From Bacteroidales bacterium (GTDB taxonomy: Bacteria > Bacteroidota > Bacteroidia > Bacteroidales > UBA932), in assembly GCA_017415715.1 (NCBI GenBank), contig JAFQFD010000030.1, positions 1 to 52,732 of the forward strand: 52,732 nucleotides of DNA, given 5' to 3'. A program made the position numbers and the translations under genes. Below, one piece after another: positions 32,202 to 40,751 of this stretch. The notes beneath the pieces are model-generated. The model ran no database searches, was not told the DNA's origin, and was given only the letters and a program-made list of their open reading frames with translations. The stretch's first letter is position 1. Every line of letters begins with the position of its first letter.

Positions 32202-34607
32202 ATGAAGCGCATATCAAGACTTGTATTTTCGCTGCTGCTTATATGCCTGTGCCATACATCTCATTCCCAGGAGCTGGACCGGATGTATGTGCCGGATTCT
32301 TTGTCCAATGCCAGGATGGCCCGGATGTTCTTCGCCATGGCCACGGACGAGGGCGATTCTTTAGAGCAGGCCAGTCTGTATCGGATGGCTCTTGAAAGAT
32401 ATGAACTTTTGTATCGGTCTGCCGAGTTGTCTTCTACCGAAGACTCTTTGAATGTCCTCATAAACATGGCTGTATGCAATAGTCACATAGACTCCAGCGG
32501 GCGTGTGGCTCCGTTGCTGCAGGAAATGCTTTATCTTGCGGAAAGCAGATATGGGGTTCAGACACAGGAATATGCGGATGCCGTCCGTTGTGCGGCGCGT
32601 GTCTGTGATATTTTCGGAGACCATTCCCAGGCACATGACCTTTATGACATATCGGCGGAACTGGCTGAGAAATTCGGTAATGGCGGATATAGGGGATTTA
32701 CCCCCATACGCTATTCCTATTATCTGTTCGGAAGATCGTTCAACGAATATTGTAACGGAAGAGTGGGCAATGCTTACCGGTTGTCTCGCGAGGCGGATAA
32801 AGTGATGAGGAGGGAAGGCATTTCGGATGATGTCTATAGCAGAAATCTCAGGCTCCTTACTGATTATGCAGGAATCATGGGCAGGTCAGGTCAGAAACAG
32901 AAGAACCTCAGGCGTGCCACCGGACAGTATACCGCAGATCTGATGGTCCGTTTTGCGAGTATGTCCGAGATGCGCAGAAGTATGTATTGGGAGAGCGCAT
33001 CTACGTATTTCGATGATATTCTGTCTGCTGCTTACGGGGGTTATGATGCTGAACTGTGTTGTGATGCCTATGATGCTTTGCTGTTCTCCAAAGGCCTTCT
33101 CCTGAACACATCTGTCGCCTATAGGGAATTCATCGGGAAGTCAGGTTGTGCCGAGGCGCGTAGAGGGTTACACGTACTGGACAGTCTTGTCGCCACCGGT
33201 GCCGATCCCTGCCAGATAGATTCCGCAGACATGGCTGTCGTGAGAATTCTGGATGAAGAGGGATTGCGGATGCCTCCGGTCAGAAAAGTAAGATGGCAGG
33301 ATGTCAGGGATGCATTGGGAAAGGATGATCTTGCCATAGAGTTCTTCAGACTTAATGATGGGCGCTATGGAGCCTTGCTTCTTCGCAAGGGATGGAAGTC
33401 GCCGAAGATGGTGGAACTCGGTGATTCATATAAGATAAGACGTAAGGTGTTCCGTTCATACGAGAGTGAATTCATTGCCGGCGATATGCTGGATGAACAT
33501 AAACGGGATTCGCTTCTTATTGATGACATCCTTAAGAGCAAGGCGATATGGGGCAGAGGTATTATGCGTCATTTCCCGTTGACGGACGAGGGGCGGGTGT
33601 TCTTTTCTCCGGACGGTATTTTCCATCAGACAGGTATAGAGTACCTGCCGCTATACACTTCTGCTTCAGGGTATGATGGTTCGACGGTACTGGATAATTA
33701 TAAGATATATCGGGTGTCTTCCACAAGGGAATTGGCCGAAACCGGCGGCAACGATGTATCAGGTATGTCTGCCAGCATATATGGTGGTATGATGTTCAAT
33801 CCTTCTCATGGCGATCTCGGTTATGCCGTCTCGTTGCTTTCGCAGACGGACAGCAGTCTCGTAGACGAGTTTTACGAAGAAGAGCTGGACGCCATGCAGG
33901 ACGACCTGCTGGACAGTCTGTCTCGCGACGGAGGATATATACGTCCGCTTCCCAAGACATTGAGGGAAGTACATGAAGTGGATGATGTGGTCTCGGAATA
34001 CGGTTCGCAATCGAGGCTTTATACAGGTGTGTTTGCCAATGAGGATGCATTCAAACAGAAGACTTACGGTCAGCATATCATCCATGTGGCCACTCACGGC
34101 TTTTACGTGACCGCATCTGATGCTTTGGGAGGAGGACATCAATATTACAGGGCTCGTTTCTCCCATAATCCTGCCGCCCTGTCCGATCCGATGTACCGCA
34201 GCGGCCTGCACTTTTCCGGTGCCGCTCCGTCATGGGCAGGGTATCCTGATTCCGATGGACTTGAAGATGGGGTGCTTACAGCCAAGGAGGTCTCCCTTAT
34301 GAATCTTTCACACGCCGACCTTGTCGTGTTGTCGGCATGCCATACAGGAGCAGGAGAGATATCCAAAGACGGTGTCTACGGTCTGCAGAGGGCTTTCAAG
34401 AAGGCCGGTGCCAAATCCATCATTATGAGCCTGTGGGAGGTGAATGATAATGCTACCTATCTCATGATGAGCAGCTTCTACCATAACCGTTTTGTTCTTG
34501 GAATGTCTAAGTATGAGGCCTTCGTATCGGCGCAGCGCCAGTTGAGGAACATGTATCCTGAGCCATATTATTGGCGTGCATTCATATTGCTGGATCCTGA
34601 AATATAA
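32202..34607 (+). CDS. Exported CHAT-domain (caspase-like) protein with helical repeats
   Basis: An 801-aa protein with a signal peptide (about 1-22, THSHSQ region). Residues about 35-290 are alpha-helical and TPR-like (paired helices such as ALERYELLYRSAEL and AVRCAARVCDIFGDHSQAHDLY). A helical linker follows, then a CHAT cysteine protease domain (about 385-801). The catalytic dyad is H632 in VATHGFYV and C713 in VLSACHTG, followed by GLQRAFKKAGAKSIIMSLWEVND, all typical of CHAT. CHAT proteases are related to caspases and separase. The signal peptide places this one outside the cytoplasm, unlike the CRISPR-linked TPR-CHAT peptidase. No cas genes or arrays are nearby. It is followed after 8 bases by a paralogue. 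The target is unknown. Confidence 0.88.
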   Translation: MKRISRLVFSLLLICLCHTSHSQELDRMYVPDSLSNARMARMFFAMATDEGDSLEQASLYRMALERYELLYRSAELSSTEDSLNVLINMAVCNSHIDSSGRVAPLLQEMLYLAESRYGVQTQEYADAVRCAARVCDIFGDHSQAHDLYDISAELAEKFGNGGYRGFTPIRYSYYLFGRSFNEYCNGRVGNAYRLSREADKVMRREGISDDVYSRNLRLLTDYAGIMGRSGQKQKNLRRATGQYTADLMVRFASMSEMRRSMYWESASTYFDDILSAAYGGYDAELCCDAYDALLFSKGLLLNTSVAYREFIGKSGCAEARRGLHVLDSLVATGADPCQIDSADMAVVRILDEEGLRMPPVRKVRWQDVRDALGKDDLAIEFFRLNDGRYGALLLRKGWKSPKMVELGDSYKIRRKVFRSYESEFIAGDMLDEHKRDSLLIDDILKSKAIWGRGIMRHFPLTDEGRVFFSPDGIFHQTGIEYLPLYTSASGYDGSTVLDNYKIYRVSSTRELAETGGNDVSGMSASIYGGMMFNPSHGDLGYAVSLLSQTDSSLVDEFYEEELDAMQDDLLDSLSRDGGYIRPLPKTLREVHEVDDVVSEYGSQSRLYTGVFANEDAFKQKTYGQHIIHVATHGFYVTASDALGGGHQYYRARFSHNPAALSDPMYRSGLHFSGAAPSWAGYPDSDGLEDGVLTAKEVSLMNLSHADLVVLSACHTGAGEISKDGVYGLQRAFKKAGAKSIIMSLWEVNDNATYLMMSSFYHNRFVLGMSKYEAFVSAQRQLRNMYPEPYYWRAFILLDPEI

Positions 34608-34615
34608 GATTTGCC

Positions 34616-37036
34616 ATGAGGAAATACATCGTCATCTTATTTGCCTTCCTGTGCGCCGAAATGTCGGCGCAGGTGGATTATGTGGAGTATTATGCGGAAA
34701 GGGCCGCAGCCTGTATGGCGGAGGGAGACGGATTGGGCGCACGCGATAACTTCAAGCGCGCATATGAGGCAACAGGAGAGAATATGGAATACGAGCGTAT
34801 GGTTCTGGCTATCAACCTTTCCTCCGTTCTGATAGATCTTGCAGAGTACGCTGAGGCTTATTCATATATATCTGCCGCTGAGAAGTCTGCAGATTCGTAT
34901 CCATCGCTCGTGGATGATCTCGATTATCAGAAAGCCGGACTCTTTGCAGCGGTAGGCGATAATGCTGCAGCTCTGGATATACTTGAGCCTCTGACACAAA
35001 GATTGTCCCCGGACAGTCATCTATATGTACCTTCGGTAAGAAGCCTTCTGGACACATATGTTCAGGATGGAAGATATGAAAAGACCGTCCATAAAGCGGA
35101 TACCCTGATGTCTGTTGTCACATCATGTGAAGATTCCCTTTATGTGTCACGCCTGATGGTCCGGGCTTTTGCCTTGATGGGCAAGGAGGAGGAAGCCCGC
35201 CGCCATCAGAAGGTGTCGGATGAGCTTTATGAAGCTTTGCCGGCGGAAATGTTCCTGAAGGCTCAGCAGCAGCGCCTTCATGGAGAAGTCGATGAGATGT
35301 TCGGGGAATATGAAGCGGCATATGCTGCTTATGGCAGGGCTTGTGATCTGCTTGTTTCCGTATTGGGAAAGGGACATCCCGAGTGCGTGTCTCTGTTATA
35401 TGGAATGGCAAAGACCTCTCTTCTTTCCGGTGACGTGAAGCGTGCCTGGAGATACTATTCGGACTACCTTTCACAGAAGATGGATTATCTGTCAGGAGAG
35501 ATGTTCAGGATGAATACCTGGGAGATGTTGTCATACTGGAAGCGCAGCAATGAGGGATTGGTCGATGCCGGACTTTTCTGTCACGATGTCGAGGTGTCCG
35601 GCGCGAATCTGTCGGATGCCCTCAATGCCGTGATGTTTGCCAAGAGCGTTTCCTTCGACACTTCTGTCGGATTCGGAGAACTCGTCGGCAAGGCCGGCGA
35701 TCCTGCCTTGCTTGATGATTACCGTCGTCTGAAAGAATTGAATATGCGACGTTCCCAGGCTTTGCGTGTCAGCAGGCCTCTGTCGGATGCGATAAAGTCT
35801 GAGGCTGAGGCACTGGAGGCTGAGATGCGCAGAAAGCTCAGCGCATGTGGCCTTATCAGGGATGATATGACGTATCCTGACTGGCGCAATGTTGCCGACC
35901 GGATGGACGAGAATGCCGTAGCTGTGGAGTTTGTAGACTTCAAGGCAGGTGACGTGTGGCAGTATTCCGCTTTCATATATAGGAAAGGGTGCAAGGCTCC
36001 GGTTTATGTTCCGCTATGTACGGAGGATGAAATTTTGGAACGGACCGTAACGGCTTATCTTTATGGTGATTACCGGGTTTCAGACGAGGTGTATGATGCG
36101 GCGTTCGAGACTCTGTATGACTTGCTGTGGACGCCGCTAGAGCAGTATTTCCGCGAAGGAGATACGATCTGCTTCTCTCCTTCGGGTCTTCTGCATAACT
36201 TCCCTATAGAATATCTCGAGTCCGATGGCAGGATGTTCGCCGAACGATATCCGCAGGTCAGGCGCATGATGGTAACCAAGGATATTCCTTATGTGAAGCC
36301 AGTCTCCGGAATAGACCGTGTAGAGGCTTTCGGTGAAGTCGATTACTATACCATGGCGAGGTCTAGATTCTCTTCGCTTGACTTCAGGTATCTGGAACAT
36401 ACTGCCGCCGAGATGCTCTATCTTGAAGAGGCCTATATGGGCGAGCCTGTGGTTTTCAATCAGCATAAGATGGACAATGCTACAGAAACCGATTTCAAGG
36501 ACATGGATATACCCGTGTCGGGCAATGCGGTAATCCACCTTTCTACTCATGGATTCTATCTGTCTGCAGAAGATGCCTCCTATTACCCCTATTATGCCGA
36601 TATGGATAGCCGGATGCTTGATATCTATCCTTTGCTGCGATGCGGTCTGGCCATGGCCGGAGCCAATCTGGCCTGGCGTGGTCTCCGGGTGTCGGATGGT
36701 GATGATGACGGTATCCTTACGGCACAGGAAATTTCGGAAATGGATATGAGAGGTGTGTCTCTTGTGGTTCTTTCAGCCTGTCAGACAGGCCTTGGCGATC
36801 TAGGACGCGATGGTGTGCAGGGCTTCCAAAGGGCGTTCAGATTGGCGGGAGCGGATAACCTGATGGTAAGTCTGTGGCCTGTCGACGATTTCTGGACAAT
36901 GCAGCTGATGACGCAGTTCTATGGCAATATGGTTGTAGGAATGGACGCTCATAGTGCCCTGCTGGATGCTGTAAGGTGGCTTAAGAGCGAAGGTCTGTCG
37001 CCTTATTTCTATGCTCCTTATGTGATCGTCAGTTAG
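34616..37036 (+). CDS. Exported CHAT-domain (caspase-like) protein, paralogue of the preceding gene
   Basis: An 806-aa protein with a signal peptide (about 1-18, EMSAQ), TPR-like helices (about 20-300), and a C-terminal CHAT domain (about 400-806). The catalytic pair is H645 in LSTHGFYL and C722 in VLSACQTG, then GFQRAFRLAGADNLMVSLWPVDD. The order of segments matches the upstream gene along the whole length (SFDTSVGFGELVGK against LLNTSVAYREFIGK), so the two arose by tandem duplication and then diverged strongly. Both keep the dyad, so both may be active, perhaps as a heterodimer or on different targets. The stop codon overlaps by 4 bases that of the convergent gene at 37033. Confidence 0.88.
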   Translation: MRKYIVILFAFLCAEMSAQVDYVEYYAERAAACMAEGDGLGARDNFKRAYEATGENMEYERMVLAINLSSVLIDLAEYAEAYSYISAAEKSADSYPSLVDDLDYQKAGLFAAVGDNAAALDILEPLTQRLSPDSHLYVPSVRSLLDTYVQDGRYEKTVHKADTLMSVVTSCEDSLYVSRLMVRAFALMGKEEEARRHQKVSDELYEALPAEMFLKAQQQRLHGEVDEMFGEYEAAYAAYGRACDLLVSVLGKGHPECVSLLYGMAKTSLLSGDVKRAWRYYSDYLSQKMDYLSGEMFRMNTWEMLSYWKRSNEGLVDAGLFCHDVEVSGANLSDALNAVMFAKSVSFDTSVGFGELVGKAGDPALLDDYRRLKELNMRRSQALRVSRPLSDAIKSEAEALEAEMRRKLSACGLIRDDMTYPDWRNVADRMDENAVAVEFVDFKAGDVWQYSAFIYRKGCKAPVYVPLCTEDEILERTVTAYLYGDYRVSDEVYDAAFETLYDLLWTPLEQYFREGDTICFSPSGLLHNFPIEYLESDGRMFAERYPQVRRMMVTKDIPYVKPVSGIDRVEAFGEVDYYTMARSRFSSLDFRYLEHTAAEMLYLEEAYMGEPVVFNQHKMDNATETDFKDMDIPVSGNAVIHLSTHGFYLSAEDASYYPYYADMDSRMLDIYPLLRCGLAMAGANLAWRGLRVSDGDDDGILTAQEISEMDMRGVSLVVLSACQTGLGDLGRDGVQGFQRAFRLAGADNLMVSLWPVDDFWTMQLMTQFYGNMVVGMDAHSALLDAVRWLKSEGLSPYFYAPYVIVS

Positions 37037-37779
37037 TCTCCGCAGGCGAAGTAGATGTATTTTATAGCCCGTACACGGTACTCGGTATCTTTGGTCCAGT
37101 ATCTTTTCTTTCCCGGATAGCGTCCGTCAGCAGTTATCGGAATCGCTCTTCTTGCGGGGTCATAGTCGCTCTCGGCTTGAACCTGTTCGTCAGCGAATGC
37201 AAATACATCCTTGATGTCTTCCACGCAGGTCCAGTAATAGTATGGGGAATCACCGTTCACCGGAGTTATCGGTGTCCCTCCGTATCCGGTTATCTTTTCA
37301 TTAAGGATATCCAGAGCTTTGCCGTCCTGAAATATCTCGTCCAGTTCTCCGCAGCTAGGAAGCATCCAGCTGCTTGAGTGTATGTGCTTCTCGTTGCGGT
37401 TCTTTGCCATGCACCATTCGAATGCCGGGAACTTCTCTTTTCCGAAAGTCTCCACCCTTCTGTTCATGTCAAGTCCGAACATGTTCCCCCAGGGATAATC
37501 CTCATTGAAGCTGTCATTCACATCATACACGATACTCCCCATCGGCCCCCAGGTCGTGATGGTTTCGTCAAGAGACAGGACGATGGTGTATTTCAGGAAG
37601 GAATCCCCATCTCTATAGTCGTATTTGGCCGCAACTATTCCTTCATTGCCGTATTGGTCGGCATAGTAGTCGTAGAGCTCATACTCCCTCATGTCGTTGT
37701 CGGAGACTCCTTCTTTTCCATGTTTGGTGCATGCAGCCGCAAGTATTGACGCTATGATTATGATGGTTATTCTATACAT
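37033..37779 (-). CDS. Lipoprotein with FISUMP/DUF1566-like C-terminal region
   Basis: 248 aa from the ATG at 37779, chosen because it gives a signal peptide with lipobox AAAC (about C17). In-frame sequence further upstream lies inside the next gene. Residues about 125-248 contain SSSWMLPSCGELDEIF, YYWTCVEDIKDVFAFA and EYRVRAIKYIYF. These recall the W-LP-EL / YW-S-E / VRAV pattern of FISUMP or DUF1566-type domains of Bacteroidota surface proteins. It overlaps the upstream gene by 13 bases and is the last of three minus-strand genes. The role is unknown, perhaps a surface adhesin component. Confidence 0.65.
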   Translation of the reverse strand: MYRITIIIIASILAAACTKHGKEGVSDNDMREYELYDYYADQYGNEGIVAAKYDYRDGDSFLKYTIVLSLDETITTWGPMGSIVYDVNDSFNEDYPWGNMFGLDMNRRVETFGKEKFPAFEWCMAKNRNEKHIHSSSWMLPSCGELDEIFQDGKALDILNEKITGYGGTPITPVNGDSPYYYWTCVEDIKDVFAFADEQVQAESDYDPARRAIPITADGRYPGKKRYWTKDTEYRVRAIKYIYFACGD

Positions 37780-38639
37780 GTGATTGTTCCGTTCTGACAG
37801 TTGATCTTTATCTGCTTCGGCTTTTTGTCCTCTATATGGAATGTGCCGTCGCACTCCAGAGGATCTGCATTCCCGTCCTTATATGAAATACTGCACTTCA
37901 AGGTTGTTGTTCCATCATTGCCTGGAATTATATATAGGCACTGGTGAAGAATGTCGCTATCTGTCTGCATCGTATTATAATGGTTCGCAAGTCCGCAATA
38001 TTTCTCATTTCCTGTGGGAGAGAACATATATAGGCCTGAATAGCTGATAAATATTTCACTGACATTGCCGCATCCTTCGTATATGAGGTGGCAGTAGGTT
38101 CCTGCGTGCTCCAGCGATAGCCCGACAGTCTGAGCCTGTGGCCTGGCCGACGTTAAAGCGCAACCGAAAAGGTCGAACATGCCGCCCGGGCCGAACGTGC
38201 GTTCAAGATGAAAACTGTCCAGAGTACCGGTCAGAATGGGATACCAGAAGTCTATCTCAGCCCCATGTTCTCCGAGTTCGAAGAATTCGCCTGTGGCGAC
38301 AAAAACGTATTCTTCCTTCTTATTCAGGTGGTCGAACTTGAACATGACACTTTCCTTGACTGAAGACCTTGAAACGGATTGTTTCCCTACAAGTTTTCCT
38401 TCGCAGTCGTAGCAGTATGCCGTTAGCCGCATCTTTGCGATTTCTTTATATTCATCAGGTATTTCGCCATCCTTGATGAGGTCATCAGTTCCATAAAAAG
38501 GTAGTCCTGTAACGATAGGCATGACATCTACCTCCAGAGAGATGCCGCTTGTTTCCGACTCGGTTTCCGGGTCGAAATTCTTCATGCATGAAGCCGTCAG
38601 AACGGCGCTCAGCAATATGAGGAATATCCTTCTAGTCAT
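37767..38639 (-). CDS. Lipoprotein of unknown function, possibly FimB/Mfa2-like
   Basis: 290 aa from the ATG at 38639, which forms a 4-base ATGA overlap with the stop of the upstream gene and so fixes the start. The signal peptide ends with lipobox LTASC (about C18). The mature part is beta-rich. The strand order with MRLTAYCYDCEGKLVGKQ and YVFVATGEFF is like the FimB/Mfa2 anchor proteins of Bacteroidales fimbriae, but the match is weak. Six or more cysteines in the mature protein are unusual for the group. It lies between a barrel-like protein and a FISUMP-like lipoprotein in one operon. Confidence 0.6.
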   Translation of the reverse strand: MTRRIFLILLSAVLTASCMKNFDPETESETSGISLEVDVMPIVTGLPFYGTDDLIKDGEIPDEYKEIAKMRLTAYCYDCEGKLVGKQSVSRSSVKESVMFKFDHLNKKEEYVFVATGEFFELGEHGAEIDFWYPILTGTLDSFHLERTFGPGGMFDLFGCALTSARPQAQTVGLSLEHAGTYCHLIYEGCGNVSEIFISYSGLYMFSPTGNEKYCGLANHYNTMQTDSDILHQCLYIIPGNDGTTTLKCSISYKDGNADPLECDGTFHIEDKKPKQIKINCQNGTITCIE

Positions 38640-39286
38640 TTTCTGAAATACCAAAGCATGCATAATCCTATCGACCATCTTTCATTCAAGGCATTTCTCA
38701 TGGCATAATAGTCAAAGGAACCGGTCTCGTAAATATGTTTCTGGTCGAATGTCGGCTTAAGGTCATATCTTGCAAACACGCTTATGTCATATCTGTCGGT
38801 GACATATCCGATGCGCATGGAGGTTGAGAAATGGTTTCTGGCCAGAAGTGTATCGGAGGTCTCCCTGTCCGCAATCCTGTATTTTTCACCTGCGTTGATG
38901 TTATAAGACATCCCTCCTTCCAAGTAAAGGCTTCCTGGCGCCATCCGGACGTAATTGATTCTAAATGCAAGGTAAGGTGAATTCTGTACGTATGTTATAT
39001 TGGGCTTTTCTTTATGGATAGGATTATGCCACATGATTTCCCACCCGGCTATCGCGTTGACCAGCTGCCTTTCCGAGCCGACCCTCCATTCCAGCCTGGC
39101 TCCGGCTCCATGGTTATAGAAGCCTTCACATTCCACACCCAAACCGATGTTGACAAGGTTGGCTTTAGTGAAATGCATCATTTTTTTACCTCTGTCCGGC
39201 TGCCATTCCCGTATCTCGGTCTGTGCGAAGGCGCAGAGCGGCATCAATACGGAAACAATGGCGGATATGATGATCTTCTTTACCAT
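38636..39286 (-). CDS. Probable outer membrane beta-barrel protein
   Basis: 216 aa from the ATG at 39286. That start gives a signal peptide (about 1-22, PLCAFAQ), and a longer in-frame form would run into the promoter region. The mature part looks like an eight-stranded outer membrane barrel: NLVNIGLGVECEGFY, GAGARLEWRVGS, YLAFRINYVRMAPGSLYLEGG, MRIGYVTDRYDISVFARYDL, and a last strand WSIGLCMLWYFRK. A possible -7 box on its strand (TGTCTTTG, 39297-39304) has one mismatch. It is the first of three overlapping genes and is divergent from the sialidase gene. The function is unknown. Confidence 0.65.
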   Translation of the reverse strand: MVKKIIISAIVSVLMPLCAFAQTEIREWQPDRGKKMMHFTKANLVNIGLGVECEGFYNHGAGARLEWRVGSERQLVNAIAGWEIMWHNPIHKEKPNITYVQNSPYLAFRINYVRMAPGSLYLEGGMSYNINAGEKYRIADRETSDTLLARNHFSTSMRIGYVTDRYDISVFARYDLKPTFDQKHIYETGSFDYYAMRNALNERWSIGLCMLWYFRK

Positions 39287-39425
39287 GGTGCGCTTACAAA
39301 GACACACGAAGTTAGCAAAAAAATCACAAGTATTGCTACTTATTGCTTAAATGTTTGACAGCTAGTTAGTTAAACATATAGGGGTCGGAGTGTGGGCAAG
39401 GAGACGGATATGAACAGAAAATGAT

Positions 39426-39433
39426 TAAATTTG
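39426..39433 (+). promoter_or_regulatory. -7 box for the sialidase gene
   Basis: TAAATTTG matches TAnnTTTG, 27 bases before the ATG at 39461. No TTTG is seen at the matching -33 position. Confidence 0.5.
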
Positions 39434-39460
39434 CATATAGACTGAAGATGAATATATCCT

Positions 39461-40711
39461 ATGAGAACTTTTGCACGAAATTTATCAGTCAGCATAGCCA
39501 TTCTGCTTGCTGCTGCATGCGGAGGGAGGTATACTCCTGATGAGCATGTGCTTTTCGAATCTGCTCCAACCGACACGATTCCGTACAGGATTCCTGCGCT
39601 GGCGGTTCTGCCTGACGGCGGACTTGTCGCTTTGACCGATTACAGACACTGCAAGGCGGATATCGGTTATGGCAGGGTGGATATCCATGGCAGGCTTTCG
39701 GAGAATGGTGGACGGACCTGGAGCGACGAGTTCGTGGTAGTAGAGGGGTCCGGAGTATCGGGATCGCGTGACTGCGGTTTTGGTGACGCTGCAATGGTTG
39801 CCGATAGGGAGAGCGGAGAGATTCTGATGATGTCCGTCTTCGGACATACAGTTTATTGGCATGAGACCACGACCAGGCAGAATCCCAACAAGATGTCAGC
39901 AATCCGAAGTCATGACGGAGGACGGACCTGGACCTCTTATGAAGAGGTGACGGAGTCTGTCTATCCTTTGTTTGACGATTGCAGTTACGGATGCATGCAG
40001 AGCTGCTTTGTCGGCTCGGGAAAGATATTGCAGAGCAGACAGGTAAAGGCAGGCAGCCATTATCGTATTTATGCCGCATTGTGTGCCCGCCCTAACGGAA
40101 ACAGGATCATCTACAGTGATGATTTCGGTCACACATGGAATGCGCTTGGAGGTCCGGATGCCATGCCTGCTCAGCACGGCGATGAACCTAAGTGTGAGGA
40201 ACTTCCTGACGGAAGCATCGTACTGAGTTCACGCACACGTGGAGGCCGCATCTTCAACATCTTCAGATATACGGATGTCGCTGGAGGCTCCGGAGAGTGG
40301 GGCGCTCCTGCATTTTCGGGCGCTGACAATAACGGCTGCATCGCCCTGGATAACTCATGTAATGGCGAGATCCTGATAGTGCCGGCAGTCAGAAAGGAAG
40401 ACAGGAAGAAGGTGCAGCTTGTCCTCCAGTCCGTGCCTCTCGGGCCGGGTCGCGCCAATGTCGGCATATATTATAAGGAACTTCCGTCAGACATCTCCGG
40501 TCTTACTCCGGAATCATTCGCAGCAGACTGGCAGCCGCCATTCCAGGTGTCTGGCAAGTCGTCTGCCTACTCCACAATGCTGCCTTTGCATAACGGCAAC
40601 ATCGGCTTCTACTACGAGGAGGGCGACAACTGCTGCGAGGGAGGCTACAACATGGTCTACAAGGAAATTTCCCTTGCAACCATCACCTCCGGCCGCTATA
40701 GTTGCCGATAA
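39461..40711 (+). CDS. Exo-alpha-sialidase lipoprotein (GH33-type)
   Basis: A 416-aa lipoprotein (lipobox AAAC, C20) with a six-bladed sialidase fold. Visible marks are the YRIP motif with R43 of the arginine triad, three Asp-boxes (SENGGRTW 80-87, SHDGGRTW 150-157, SDDFGHTW 219-226), CEELPDGSIVLSSRTRGG with R258/R260, and the C-terminal SAYSTMLPL with its tyrosine and IGFYYEEG. It removes terminal sialic acids from host-type glycans, freeing sialic acid and exposing underlying sugars. It has its own promoter and ends in a palindrome shared with the convergent ROK kinase. No sialic acid transporter, lyase or epimerase is in the window, so a complete nan pathway would have to be encoded elsewhere. 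Confidence 0.9.
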   Translation: MRTFARNLSVSIAILLAAACGGRYTPDEHVLFESAPTDTIPYRIPALAVLPDGGLVALTDYRHCKADIGYGRVDIHGRLSENGGRTWSDEFVVVEGSGVSGSRDCGFGDAAMVADRESGEILMMSVFGHTVYWHETTTRQNPNKMSAIRSHDGGRTWTSYEEVTESVYPLFDDCSYGCMQSCFVGSGKILQSRQVKAGSHYRIYAALCARPNGNRIIYSDDFGHTWNALGGPDAMPAQHGDEPKCEELPDGSIVLSSRTRGGRIFNIFRYTDVAGGSGEWGAPAFSGADNNGCIALDNSCNGEILIVPAVRKEDRKKVQLVLQSVPLGPGRANVGIYYKELPSDISGLTPESFAADWQPPFQVSGKSSAYSTMLPLHNGNIGFYYEEGDNCCEGGYNMVYKEISLATITSGRYSCR

Positions 40712-40751
40712 AAAATGGTCTCGGAATTTTCCGAGACCATTTTTTATCGGC
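40704..40751. terminator. Bidirectional terminator containing both stop codons
   Basis: A perfect inverted repeat with 23-base arms (40704-40726 and 40729-40751) around two T bases. The A6/T6 runs in the arms act as the U tract in both directions. The TAA stops of the sialidase gene (40709-40711) and of the ROK gene (40744-40746, minus) lie within the two arms. Confidence 0.92.

Noticed and set aside
32202-37036. Type III-E CRISPR-associated TPR-CHAT peptidase (Craspase partner)
   Set aside because: Both CHAT proteins have export signals, and there is no array or cas gene in the window.
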